This document shows, in pieces, positions 8,809-24,667 of a DNA stretch of 48,877 bases. The position numbers and the translations under genes are program-made. This DNA comes from Gordonia rhizosphera NBRC 16068. GTDB lineage: Bacteria > Actinomycetota > Actinomycetes > Mycobacteriales > Mycobacteriaceae. The notes beneath the pieces were generated by a model, which saw nothing but the letters and a program-made list of their open reading frames with translations, made no database searches and had not been told where the DNA came from. Within the stretch, counting starts at the first letter, position 1, and each line of letters opens with the position of its first letter. The stretch lies in the NCBI RefSeq assembly GCF_000298195.1, contig NZ_BAHC01000047.1, positions 1 to 48,877 of the forward strand, given 5' to 3'.

Positions 8809-10106
8809 CCGCTCCCGACCTCACCGCGACCTCGGGTCCCGGACGGTGGTTCACGCCGCGCCACATCGTGATGCTGGTGCTCGGGCTGATCGTGGCGCTG
8901 ATCGCGGCGACGGTGCTGTGGTGGGCGTTCTCGCTCATCGGCACCACCACGATCACCGCCACCTTCGCGCGCAGCGTCGGCATCTACCCGGATTCCGACG
9001 TGCGGATCCTGGGGGTCCGCGTCGGCAAGGTCGACTCGGTCACCCCCGAGGGAGACCATGTCGTGGTCACCATGACCGTCGACCGCGGCGTGGACCTGCC
9101 GGCGGATGTGCGTGCGGTGCAGGTGGTCCCGTCGGTTGTCGCGGACCGCTACGTGCAGCTGACGCCCGCCTACAGCGGCGGCCCGACCGCGCCCAGCGAC
9201 ATCACCCTGACCCTCGACCAGACCAGGGTGCCCGTCGAGGTCGACGCGGTCTACGCCTCGGTGAAGAAACTGTCCGACGCGCTCGGTCCGGAGGGCGCCA
9301 ACAAGAACGGTGCGGTCAGCGATCTGATCACCGTCGGCGCCGACAACCTAGAGGGCAACGGCGCCAAACTCGGCGCAGCGATCGAGGAGCTGTCCAAGGC
9401 GGCGACGACCCTCGACAATTCACGTGGCGACATCGTCGACACCGTCCGCAATCTGAACACCTTCGTCGGCGCGCTGCGCGAGAACGACGCGCAGGTGCGC
9501 CAGTTCAACACCCAGATGGCGTCGTTCAACGCGTTCCTCGCCGGTGAACGCACCCAGCTGGCCGCGGCGCTGAACAAGCTGTCGGTCGCGCTCGGCGATG
9601 TCGCGACCTTCGTGCAGGACAACCGTGAGCAGCTCGGTCGGGTCGTCGAGGGTCTCGAACCGACCACCCAGGCACTGCTGGACACCAAGGATCACCTCAA
9701 GGAGATCCTCACGGTACTGCCGGTGACCATCAACAACCTGATCAACGCCTACGACGCGGAGTCGGGCACTCTGGCGATGCGGCTCACGATCCCGGATCTG
9801 CAGGATCTGATCGGGGCGCAGTGCCGGCTGCTCGACCTCGGCAAACTGCTGCCGGGCAACCCGGCGGCCGTGCAGTTCAGCACCACGCTGAGCCCGCTGA
9901 TCACCAAGTGTGAGGACCTCGGCCAGCAGATCACCAACGGGGTGCTCGAGCCGCTGTTGCCGGTGCTGCCGTTCGGGATCATGAGCAACAACAAGCTGCA
10001 GCGTTACCCGGCGCCCGGTACGACTCCGGGCAACCCGGATCCGAACCTGGAGCCCGGCCCGGCCACCGCGACGCCGACGACCGTACGACCCGGGGGAGGT
10101 GGCTGA
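8805..10106 (+). CDS. mceD: Mce family protein MceD
   Basis: Fourth Mce subunit, 433 residues. The membrane anchor lies at about residues 22-45, the MlaD domain at about 50-135 ([16 protein letters not shown]), followed by a long helical region and a Pro/Thr-rich low-complexity tail from about residue 400. Translation is coupled at both ends: the start overlaps the mceC stop by four bases and the stop shares one base with the mceE start (TGATG). Confidence 0.92.
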   Translation: MTAPDLTATSGPGRWFTPRHIVMLVLGLIVALIAATVLWWAFSLIGTTTITATFARSVGIYPDSDVRILGVRVGKVDSVTPEGDHVVVTMTVDRGVDLPADVRAVQVVPSVVADRYVQLTPAYSGGPTAPSDITLTLDQTRVPVEVDAVYASVKKLSDALGPEGANKNGAVSDLITVGADNLEGNGAKLGAAIEELSKAATTLDNSRGDIVDTVRNLNTFVGALRENDAQVRQFNTQMASFNAFLAGERTQLAAALNKLSVALGDVATFVQDNREQLGRVVEGLEPTTQALLDTKDHLKEILTVLPVTINNLINAYDAESGTLAMRLTIPDLQDLIGAQCRLLDLGKLLPGNPAAVQFSTTLSPLITKCEDLGQQITNGVLEPLLPVLPFGIMSNNKLQRYPAPGTTPGNPDPNLEPGPATATPTTVRPGGGG

Positions 10107-11488
10107 TGCGTCGAGAGTTGTTGTTCCGACGACGGTTCCGTGCTGGTGCCGCGGGTGCGGTGGCAGCGGTGATGCTTACCGTCTCGGGTTGCGGTGCCAA
10201 CGGCATCCAGTCCATCCCGCTGCCCGGCGGCGTGAACACCGGCGACGATCCGCGGACCTACGCGATCCAGTTCGACGATGTCCTCGACCTCGTCCCGCAG
10301 TCGATGGTGAAGATGAACGGCATCGCGGTCGGGCGCGTGGAGACGGTGCAGGTGCCCGACGACGCGTGGTACGCGCAGGTCACCATCGAGGTCAAGAACT
10401 CCGTCGACCTGTCCGATGAGGCGCGCGCGGCGGTGCAGCAGACCTCGCTGCTCGGCGAGAAATACATCGCGCTCGCCGAGCCGCAAGACAGCGCGTCTTT
10501 GCCCCGGCAGAACCCGTCGGAGCCGATCGGGGTGGACCGCACACGCACCGCCACCGACGTCGAACAGGTGCTCGGCGCGTTGTCGATGCTGCTCAACGGC
10601 GGCGGCATCAACCAGCTCCAACCGATCGTGACCGAATTCAACAAGGCGCTCGCCGGGTCCACCGACCAGCCGTGCGAGGTGCCGCCGACGGGGACGTCGT
10701 GCCCGGTGTTCCGCAGCCTGCTCGAGCAGGCCGACACGCTGATCACCGGCCTGAACCGCCAACGCGACGACATCGTGAAGGCGATCGACGGACTCGCGGC
10801 GCTGTCGACGCGCACCGCTGCGCAGACGCTGCAGATCGAACGGATCCTCGACGAACTGCCGGCCGGTGTGGCGGTGCTCGAGGAGCAGCGCCCACAGTTC
10901 GTCGACCTGCTGACCAAGCTCGACGAACTCGGTCAGGTCGGCACCGACGTGCTCGGCAAGTCCCGCGACGCCCTGGTCACCGACCTGAAGGCGTTGCGTC
11001 CGGTGCTGACCGAATTGGCCAAGGCCACACCCGATCTCATCACCGCGGCGCCGCTGATGCTGACCCACCCGTTCCCGGACTGGCTGCTGCCGGCCGTGCA
11101 CGGCGACTCGACCAACCTGTTCATGACCCTCGACCTACGGCTGCTCAACCAGCTCGAGGCGCTCGGTGTCGGGCAGGGCACCCCGCGGTATTCGCCGCCG
11201 GAACGGGTCACCGTCCCGATCGATCCGAGCAACCCGTACGTCGGGTCGAACGGGCCACGGTACGGCTGGCCGACCGTCTCGCTGCTGCCGCCGCCGCCGA
11301 ACGCGACGCCGGGCCCCAACACCCCGCCGTCGGGTGGCACCTATCCGATGAATCCGGCATCGGCCGGCGCGTCCGGGTCGGGGACGGCGGGCGCGCAGGG
11401 GACCGGCGGGTTCACGTTGCCGCCGCCGGCCGCGGCCGGGCAGCGGTTCATCGACGGACCGCTCAGCCTGATCGGAGCCCAGCCGTGA
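10106..11488 (+). CDS. mceE: Mce lipoprotein MceE (LprK type)
   Basis: Fifth Mce subunit and the only lipoprotein of the set, 460 residues. The N-terminus is a lipoprotein signal: an Arg-rich start, a hydrophobic stretch and a lipobox LTVSGC with the lipidated Cys at residue 29. The MlaD domain (about 50-130) includes VKMNGIAVGRVETV and LLGEKYIALAEP. A Gly/Pro/Ala-rich tail follows from about residue 390. In the mycobacterial complexes this position is held by LprK or LprN. The gene starts on the last base of the mceD stop codon. Confidence 0.94.
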   Translation: MRRELLFRRRFRAGAAGAVAAVMLTVSGCGANGIQSIPLPGGVNTGDDPRTYAIQFDDVLDLVPQSMVKMNGIAVGRVETVQVPDDAWYAQVTIEVKNSVDLSDEARAAVQQTSLLGEKYIALAEPQDSASLPRQNPSEPIGVDRTRTATDVEQVLGALSMLLNGGGINQLQPIVTEFNKALAGSTDQPCEVPPTGTSCPVFRSLLEQADTLITGLNRQRDDIVKAIDGLAALSTRTAAQTLQIERILDELPAGVAVLEEQRPQFVDLLTKLDELGQVGTDVLGKSRDALVTDLKALRPVLTELAKATPDLITAAPLMLTHPFPDWLLPAVHGDSTNLFMTLDLRLLNQLEALGVGQGTPRYSPPERVTVPIDPSNPYVGSNGPRYGWPTVSLLPPPPNATPGPNTPPSGGTYPMNPASAGASGSGTAGAQGTGGFTLPPPAAAGQRFIDGPLSLIGAQP

Positions 11489-11543
11489 ACGCCGCGTCGT
11501 CCGCTACCGGACGCGCCACCGAGTCGTCGAGGGGAGTGAGCTG

Positions 11544-12785
11544 ATGCTGTCGAGGACCGTGCGGATCCAGCTGATCGTGTTCGTCGTCGTCGGCGTCCTC
11601 GCGCTCGTGTACGTCGGCGCCAAGTACGCCCGACTCGACCGTCTCGTCGGGTGGGGGCAGTACACGGTGGTCGTGTCGATGCCCGATTCCGGCGGCATCT
11701 TCACCAACGCCGAGGTGACCTATCAGGGTGTCCCCGTCGGCCGGGTGGGGGAGCTGACGCTGACCGACACCGGGGTCGACGTGAATCTCGACCTCGACTC
11801 CGGCGGCCCGCCGATCCCCGAGTCTGCCGTCGCGGTGGTCGCGAACCGGTCGGCGATCGGCGAGCAGTACGTGGATTTGCAGCCGAGGTCGGCGGCGGGC
11901 CCGTACCTGGAGAACGGGTCGGTGATCACCAAGTCGTCGGTGCCCCCGCCGCTGCAGGACGTGCTGGCGTCGGCGATCGACTTCACCTCGTCGATCCCGA
12001 TCGACGACCTGCACACGGTGATCACCGAGCTGGGCAAGGCGTTCAACGGTCAGGCCGACAACCTGACGCGGCTGGTCGACGCGCTGTCGTCGCTGGCGCA
12101 GGCGGGCTATGACAACCTCGGCGACACCATCGCACTCATCCAGAACTCGAATGTGGTGCTCTCGACGCAGGCCGAGCAGTCCGACGCGATCCTGACCTGG
12201 TCGCGCAACCTGGACCTGATCACCGCGACGTTGGCGTCGTCGGACCCGGATCTGCGGCGGCTGCTGACGACGGGCACCGCGTCGGCGTCGCAGATCTCGG
12301 CGTTTCTGCAGCAGAGCGGCGGCGACCTGACGACGGTGATCCACCAGCTGGCGGAGACGGTTCGTACCATCGCCCCCACGTCGTTCGCCACGTCGGCGAC
12401 GTTCGCGATGCTCTCGGCGTTGTCGGCGGGCAGCCACAGTCCCGCTCCGGGTGACGGACAGATCCACTTCGGCATCGTGCTGGAGACGAACAATCCGCCG
12501 GCCTGCACCCGCGGCTACGAGAGCACCAGCGCGATGGTGCAGGAGATGAAACGCAAGGACCCGTCGTTCGACATCCGCTACGACGACTTCCCGTTCAACA
12601 CCGACGCCCGCTGCAGTGTGCCGGTCGGCAACCCGACCAGCGTCCGCGGCGGCGCACGCGCGGTGTACGCCAACCCGGCCTATCCCCAGCCGTGGGACGA
12701 CATCCCCAAGAAAGATCCGGACAAACTCAACCTCAACCCGCTCGCCCGACAGCTCGCGCTGTTGATGGGAGTCCGCCCGCAGTGA
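11544..12785 (+). CDS. mceF: Mce family protein MceF
   Basis: Sixth Mce subunit, 413 residues, with an N-terminal anchor (about 8-26), the MlaD domain (about 38-120, with AEVTYQGVPVGRVGEL and AIGEQYVDLQPR) and a helical part to about residue 290. The ATG at 11544 follows an AGGGGAG box; the 55 bases after mceE hold no other gene. Three Cys residues in the last third (near PPACTRG and ARCSVP) suggest a disulfide. It closes the mceA-F series. Confidence 0.92.
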   Translation: MLSRTVRIQLIVFVVVGVLALVYVGAKYARLDRLVGWGQYTVVVSMPDSGGIFTNAEVTYQGVPVGRVGELTLTDTGVDVNLDLDSGGPPIPESAVAVVANRSAIGEQYVDLQPRSAAGPYLENGSVITKSSVPPPLQDVLASAIDFTSSIPIDDLHTVITELGKAFNGQADNLTRLVDALSSLAQAGYDNLGDTIALIQNSNVVLSTQAEQSDAILTWSRNLDLITATLASSDPDLRRLLTTGTASASQISAFLQQSGGDLTTVIHQLAETVRTIAPTSFATSATFAMLSALSAGSHSPAPGDGQIHFGIVLETNNPPACTRGYESTSAMVQEMKRKDPSFDIRYDDFPFNTDARCSVPVGNPTSVRGGARAVYANPAYPQPWDDIPKKDPDKLNLNPLARQLALLMGVRPQ

Positions 12786-12860
12786 CCATGCCCGGGACAG
12801 GTCCGACGAGGCGACTCGTTTGTCCTTCTCTCAGGCGCCGACGAATTCAGTGAACGGCCG

Positions 12861-13481
12861 ATGACGACAAGCAAGACACCCGCGACCCGTGCCGAGCGCA
12901 CCGGGTCGACCCCCCGACTGATCGCCGGCGTGGCGGCACTGGTCGCGCTCCTCGCGGCGCTGGCCTGCGCCGTGTGGTTCGGCTACCAGGGCTACCAGGC
13001 GTACTTCGTGCAGAAGCCGATCCAGGCCGCCCGCGACGGTGCCGTCGACGGCGCCGAGCAGGCCATCCTCAACGTGACCACGGTGGACCCCAACGACACG
13101 GCCGGCTGGAAGCGCCGCGTCGACGCGTCGTTGACCGGCAAGGCGAAAGAACAGATCACCAGCCAGGACGTCAGCAACCTGGACTCGATGATCTCGCAAG
13201 CCGGTCCGCAGGCCGCGGCGCTGTCGTCGCGACTGATCCGCAGCGCCCCGACCGAGGTCGACGCCGACGAGAACAAGGCGACCGTGCTGGTTTACGTCGC
13301 CGCGACGTCGAAGCGGGCCAACGAGGCAGGCGTCACCCAGACGATGGGCTTCTCGGTGTCGATGACCAAGGAGGGTGAGGACTGGAAGGCCGACAACATC
13401 GTGCCGCTGGACTCGCTGGCCTACGAGGATCCGGGCACCGCGGCCACCGCGCCGTCCGCCGCACCCCGGGGAGGCAACTGA
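12861..13481 (+). CDS. Mce-associated membrane protein
   Basis: Predicted Mce-associated (Mas) protein, 206 residues: a short cytoplasmic N-terminus, one membrane helix (about residues 22-45) and an outer domain with the typical YQAYFVQKPIQAARDGA and WKRRVDASLTGKAKEQI segments of the family. Such proteins are encoded after mceF in most Mce operons and are thought to stabilise the complex. It lies 75 bases after mceF and shares one base with the next gene. The two Mas genes here make the usual pair. Confidence 0.85.
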   Translation: MTTSKTPATRAERTGSTPRLIAGVAALVALLAALACAVWFGYQGYQAYFVQKPIQAARDGAVDGAEQAILNVTTVDPNDTAGWKRRVDASLTGKAKEQITSQDVSNLDSMISQAGPQAAALSSRLIRSAPTEVDADENKATVLVYVAATSKRANEAGVTQTMGFSVSMTKEGEDWKADNIVPLDSLAYEDPGTAATAPSAAPRGGN

Positions 13482-14374
13482 TGGCCAACCCACGTCCTCC
13501 GCGTCGTCGTCCCACGCCCCGCGTCGCCGGCCGTCCCCGCCCGACGTCCACACCCACCGACGGCACCCCAAATCCAGCCGACAGCACCCCGAATCCCGCC
13601 GACGGCACCCTGGATCTCGCCGACGGCACCCCGGATCTTGCCGACGGCACCCAAGTTCCCGCCGACAGCACCCTGGATCCCGCCGACAGCACACAGAAGA
13701 CCGCTGATGGCAACCACAATCCGGCCGACGACACGCAGGCCCGCAAACCCGCCGGCAAGACCCGCCCGGTCGCCCGGGTCTCCACTCTGCGGCCCGCCGC
13801 GGACGCCTCGACGACCCGCCCGGCCGCGTCCGCGGAGGGCCGAGCGAGGACCCCCGAACCCACCGGGCCGTTGCGATTCCGCCGACGGACCCTCGTCGTC
13901 CTGGTCGCCGTCGCTGCAGCTCTCGGGGTCTTCGCGCTGATCGCGGCCCTGCATCCGGGCGCGACGATCGGCCCCAACAAGGCCTTCGTCGACCGCGCCG
14001 CGACCACCGAACTCACCTCGCAGGTGAGCAGCAAGGCGTGCGCGCTGACCGTCGACACCGTCGACGTGGACAAATGGGCCAACAAGGCCCGCACGGTGCT
14101 GACCGGCAAGGCCCTCGACGAGTTCGACAAGTACCTGCCCCAGCAGCGGGAGATCCTCAACCAGACCAAGGCCGTCGCCGACTGCCGGGTCGAATCGGTC
14201 GGCGTCGTCGACCTGTCCGGCGGCGACGACGGCTCGACGGCGCGGGTCGTCGTCAACATGATCGTCAGCCAACAGCAGGCCGGACTGGCCGGGCAGAGCG
14301 CCGCCCCGCGCTACCAATTCGGGATGACCAAGCACGGCGACGACTGGCTCATCAGCGAGGTCGAAGCCTTCTGA
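13481..14374 (+). CDS. Mce-associated protein with 7-residue repeat region
   Basis: Second Mas-type protein, 297 residues. Residues about 1-25 are Arg/Pro-rich, about 26-87 are heptapeptide repeats of the type PADSTLD or LADGTPD encoded by a 21-bp tandem repeat, about 88-130 are a basic linker, about 140-162 are a membrane helix, and the rest is an outer domain with Mas-like features (VDKWANKARTVLTGKALDEF and a closing FGMTKHGDDWLISEV). Topology places the repeat on the cytoplasmic side. The start overlaps the previous stop by one base. It is the last gene of the Mce operon. The repeat is likely a mobile or slippage-derived insertion that stayed in frame. Confidence 0.83.
   Translation: MANPRPPRRRPTPRVAGRPRPTSTPTDGTPNPADSTPNPADGTLDLADGTPDLADGTQVPADSTLDPADSTQKTADGNHNPADDTQARKPAGKTRPVARVSTLRPAADASTTRPAASAEGRARTPEPTGPLRFRRRTLVVLVAVAAALGVFALIAALHPGATIGPNKAFVDRAATTELTSQVSSKACALTVDTVDVDKWANKARTVLTGKALDEFDKYLPQQREILNQTKAVADCRVESVGVVDLSGGDDGSTARVVVNMIVSQQQAGLAGQSAAPRYQFGMTKHGDDWLISEVEAF
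13557..13745 (+). repeat. 21-bp tandem repeat inside a Mas gene
   Basis: Seven well-conserved units (starts 13557, 13578, 13599, 13620, 13641, 13662 and 13683) and two degenerate ones. A typical unit is CCGACAGCACCCCGAATCCCG, the reverse complement of the unit at 2038-2121. Because the length is 21 bases the frame is preserved and each unit adds seven residues. Confidence 0.93.
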
Positions 14375-14409
14375 TCTGGCGAGACTTCGACAAAATTCGC
14401 GCGTAGCGC

Positions 14410-14438
14410 TTGACGAACGGGCGTCTTGGGGCCACGCT
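14410..14438 (+). promoter_or_regulatory. Candidate rpoB promoter, distal
   Basis: TTGACG (14410-14415) and CACGCT (14433-14438) are separated by 17 bases. The -35 box is near consensus, the -10 box is moderate. The predicted start site would be near 14446. Confidence 0.45.
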
Positions 14439-14495
14439 GTCAGCAACGAATGACGTGTGGGCAGCCACTTGCGCGAACTCGTTAATAGACGCGAC

Positions 14496-14526
14496 TTGAC
14501 AAAGTGCGTCTATTTTCTGCTACAGT
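14496..14526 (+). promoter_or_regulatory. Candidate rpoB promoter, proximal
   Basis: A perfect TTGACA (14496-14501) is followed after 19 bases by TACAGT (14521-14526). The spacing is longer than the usual 17 bases but both boxes are good. Start near 14533 would give a leader of about 158 bases before rpoB. Confidence 0.55.
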
Positions 14527-14690
14527 TGGACGTTGCGCTGGCTGCCTCCTGTCCATTTACGATCCTTCCTCTGGCCACCTTGCTGTGTGTGCTCGTGGTG
14601 ATCGCCGAATCTTGTCAGGTGTCACCAGCGAACGGCCCACCAAGCCACACACCGAGCTAGGCAGAACACTTCGTGTTGGAAGGACGCATC

Positions 14691-18179
<3,489 letters not shown>

Positions 18180-18222
18180 CCGACCGACGACCAACTGACA
18201 AGAAGAGCCCGAAAGGTAGATA

Positions 18223-22179
<3,957 letters not shown>

Positions 22180-22195
22180 CCGGTAGCTCTACGAC

Positions 22196-22230
22196 GAACG
22201 GCCCCCGCCCGAAAGGTGCGGGGGCCGTTC
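22196..22230 (+). terminator. Hairpin terminator after rpoC
   Basis: GAACGGCCCCCGC (22196-22208) pairs perfectly with 22218-22230 across a nine-base loop, 16 bases after the rpoC stop. A U-tract is lacking, as is common in actinobacteria. Confidence 0.8.
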
Positions 22231-22344
22231 GCATGTGGCCCAGGTTCGGTCGCTGCGGTGCGCGTGCGCTGCCAGTTGGGTCAGCAGCCGGCTGGTTTCG
22301 TGGCCGGCCGCTCGGGAGTGTCCTCCATGGGCGTCACCCTACAA

Positions 22345-22361
22345 CGTTGGCGCGGCCAACG
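22345..22361. promoter_or_regulatory. Inverted repeat, possible second operator
   Basis: CGTTGGC and GCCAACG are separated by three bases. The half-site CGTTGG is shared with the larger palindrome at 22378-22401, so this may be an auxiliary binding site for the same regulator. Confidence 0.45.
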
Positions 22362-22377
22362 AATCGAGGTTATGGTT

Positions 22378-22401
22378 GGTTTCACCAACGTTGGTGAGAC
22401 C
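22378..22401. promoter_or_regulatory. Palindromic operator before the epoxide hydrolase
   Basis: The core TCACCAACGTTGGTGA (22382-22397) is a perfect 16-base palindrome; with flanking GGT and ACC, 22 of 24 bases are symmetric. It overlaps the probable -35 box TTCACC (22381-22386), which is 17 bases from TTAAAT (22404-22409). The arrangement fits a repressor of TetR or similar type. No regulator gene is adjacent. Confidence 0.65.
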
Positions 22402-22428
22402 AATTAAATCCCGTGATTGGACGCGACA

Positions 22429-23547
22429 GTGATCTCTCCGTTCCGTATCGACATCCCACAGGCCGACCTCGACGATCTGACCGACCGGCTCTCCCGTACC
22501 CGATGGCCCAACGAGGTCGAGGGCGCCGGCTGGGACTACGGCTTCCCGCTCACCCGGCTGCGAGAACTCGCCGAGTACTGGCGCACCGGGTACGACTGGC
22601 GTGTACACGAAGCCGAGCTCAACGAACTCGACCACTTCGTCACCGAGATCGATGGCCATTCAATACATTTCGTGCACGTGCGGTCCTCAAGACCCGATGC
22701 GATGCCACTGATCCTGACGCATGGCTGGCCCGGGTCCTTTCTGGACTTCCTCGATGTCATCGAACCGCTCGCGCGCGACTTCCACCTGGTCATCCCATCC
22801 ATCCCGGGATACGGCTTCTCCGGCCCTACTCACGAGCGTGGCTGGGACATCAACAGGATTGCGCGGGCCTGGGCCGAACTGATGCGCCGGCTTGGCTACG
22901 AACGCTATGGGGCACAGGGCGGGGACTTCGGCTCGGGAATCTCGCTGGCACTCGGTGCCTTTGCACCGGAGCGGGTGGTCGGGGTGCATGTCAACTACTT
23001 GCCAACGCGGCCCGACCCGGACGCCGACCTCGAACTGTCCGAGAAGGACAAGGCCCGGCTGGACACGGTGCGCACGTTGATGGCGAATCGTCCACCGTTT
23101 CAGGCGCTGCAGGCGCTCACGCCGCAGACCATCGGTTATGCATTGACGGACTCGCCCGTCGGTCAGCTGGCGTGGATCGCCGAGCGCTTCGCAGAGTGGA
23201 CGGACCCGCGTACACCGGTCAGTGACGAGCGGATGCTCACCGACATCACGCTATACTGGCTGACCGCGACCGCGGCGTCGTCGGCGCGGCTGCACCATGA
23301 CGCGCCACGTCGGGTGGAGCCGTGCCCGGTCCCGATCGGCGTCGCGGTGTTCGCCCACGACATCACGCAATCCATCCGCCCACTGGCGCAGCGGCGCTAT
23401 GACATCCGGCGCTGGTCGGAGTTCGACCGCGGCGGCCATTTCGCCGCGATGGAGGTACCGGACGTCTTCGCCGAGGACGTTCGCGACTTCTTCCTCGTCG
23501 ATGTTCCGATGGCCACCAACGACGACCGCGCGGTGGCGACTGCGTAG
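22429..23547 (+). CDS. Epoxide hydrolase (alpha/beta hydrolase, EHN domain)
   Basis: Predicted hydrolase of 372 residues opening epoxides to diols. The N-terminal part (about 1-100) is the EHN domain that caps microsomal-type epoxide hydrolases. The oxyanion-hole motif HGWPGS starts at H98, the nucleophile is D166 in GGDFGSG, where relatives usually have GGDWG, and the catalytic His is H337 in GGHFAAME. The GTG at 22429 gives the usual family start; TTG at 22417 would add four residues. Neither has a ribosome binding site, and the transcript probably starts only about 13 bases upstream. The gene stands alone between the rpoC terminator and a convergent gene. A detoxification or ring-cleavage role is possible but untestable here. 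Confidence 0.88.
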   Translation: MISPFRIDIPQADLDDLTDRLSRTRWPNEVEGAGWDYGFPLTRLRELAEYWRTGYDWRVHEAELNELDHFVTEIDGHSIHFVHVRSSRPDAMPLILTHGWPGSFLDFLDVIEPLARDFHLVIPSIPGYGFSGPTHERGWDINRIARAWAELMRRLGYERYGAQGGDFGSGISLALGAFAPERVVGVHVNYLPTRPDPDADLELSEKDKARLDTVRTLMANRPPFQALQALTPQTIGYALTDSPVGQLAWIAERFAEWTDPRTPVSDERMLTDITLYWLTATAASSARLHHDAPRRVEPCPVPIGVAVFAHDITQSIRPLAQRRYDIRRWSEFDRGGHFAAMEVPDVFAEDVRDFFLVDVPMATNDDRAVATA

Positions 23548-23646
23548 ATCCCTCGGCTGCTCTGCCCAGATCATGATGACGGAAACGTCTGCGTCGCCGA
23601 GGGGCGCGCAGGGAGCCTCCAAGGGGCTCGGGATCGGCGTTGCAGG

Positions 23647-24564
23647 TCAGCGATCCGTGGAGAACCGCACCGCCGCCCGGACCTGGGCGGCGGCCGCCGA
23701 ACCGATGCCGAGCGGCCAGCGGTGCATGATGTATTCCGCGGCCTGGTCGACCGACAACTGGCGGGTGGAATTGCCGGTGCGCAACCAGAATTCGGGTGGT
23801 GTGCTCTTGCCGGTGCGCAAATACACCGGACGCGGCGATGGCGAGCAGGTGACGCGGCAGACCGGTGCCGGGCCGCCGGCGGCGCGCACGGTCTCGACGG
23901 CGACCCCGATCGCCGCGGCGGCGTTCTGGCCGAGGGCCGTGGTGAACAGGTCGCGCAGCCACAGCTCGAAGCGGTCGGCGTCGGGGACCTTGAGCGTGGC
24001 GAAGTCGGCGTCGAGACCCAGCGGGGTGCCGGCGTCGTCGACGCCGATGAGCAGGGTGCCGCCGTCGGCGTTGAGGAACGCCGACACCGTCTTCACGATG
24101 ATCAGTTCCATCCGGGGGTCCTTCTCGCCGGAACGCATGTTGATCCGGGCGGTGGACTTGAACTCGACCCGATCGGATTCGCCGGCGGCGAGCAGCTCGG
24201 CGACCGACGCGCGTTCGGTGTGCTGGAAGCGTGCGGCGACGAGCCCGTACACCGCGACCGCCGAGACCGCGCTGACCACGCCGAGCGCCACGGACACGCC
24301 GCTCCACACGTGCAGGGTCGGGTCGATGATGCCGGCGAGGATGAAGCCGACCGCCGTGCCCAGGATTGCGACGACCATCGACGTGGTGGTGTTCAGGCGG
24401 GCCCGCCCGCGCAGCATCATCCGCGCCGCGCCGCCGAACAGCCAGGACAGCACCAGCACGCTCACCAGAGCGCCGGCGGTGATCCACACCGGGACTGCGC
24501 CTTCGAGGGCCGACTGCAGAGGACTCGCGGTCACATACCCGGTTGCTGACACTGATGCGTACAC
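23647..24564 (-). CDS. Membrane protein with AlbA_2 (Schlafen-type) domain
   Basis: 305-residue protein with three predicted membrane helices (about residues 25-45, 62-82 and 88-110) and a cytoplasmic AlbA_2 domain from about residue 120, recognised by ESDRVEFKST and GGTLLIGVDDAGTPLGL. This domain is related to the Schlafen core and is often called putative DNA-binding or ATP-binding. Its fusion to a membrane anchor suggests a membrane-bound sensor or nuclease-like role, but the function is unknown. The GTG start at 24564 is supported by CATACT seven bases upstream in leaderless layout. It converges with the epoxide hydrolase and follows the amidohydrolase gene by 103 bases. Confidence 0.75.
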   Translation of the reverse strand: MYASVSATGYVTASPLQSALEGAVPVWITAGALVSVLVLSWLFGGAARMMLRGRARLNTTTSMVVAILGTAVGFILAGIIDPTLHVWSGVSVALGVVSAVSAVAVYGLVAARFQHTERASVAELLAAGESDRVEFKSTARINMRSGEKDPRMELIIVKTVSAFLNADGGTLLIGVDDAGTPLGLDADFATLKVPDADRFELWLRDLFTTALGQNAAAAIGVAVETVRAAGGPAPVCRVTCSPSPRPVYLRTGKSTPPEFWLRTGNSTRQLSVDQAAEYIMHRWPLGIGSAAAAQVRAAVRFSTDR

Positions 24565-24571
24565 GGTGACC

Positions 24572-24577
24572 AGTATG
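24572..24577 (-). promoter_or_regulatory. -10 box, leaderless layout, AlbA_2 gene
   Basis: On the minus strand CATACT ends seven bases before the GTG at 24564, so transcription would begin at or next to the start codon. Confidence 0.4.
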
Positions 24578-24667
24578 TCGAAGCCGTTGCGAGTGGCTGG
24601 AGCGGGTGGATGGGGTGGGCTGTCGGACGGGATCGTAGCGTGCCCACCGGCCGGATCAGCCGGCGTG

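Larger units (their letters stand above)
14375..14690 (+). other. rpoB upstream region
   Basis: 316 bases between the last Mce-associated gene and rpoB. No gene or clear terminator was seen. It holds two candidate promoters, at 14410-14438 and 14496-14526, and a leader of about 150 to 240 bases without an obvious strong hairpin. It is less GC-rich than its neighbours. Confidence 0.7.

Noticed and set aside
23548..23646. CCCTCGG/CCGAGGG pair between convergent genes as terminator
   Set aside because: The loop is too long (about 40 bases) for a typical terminator hairpin.
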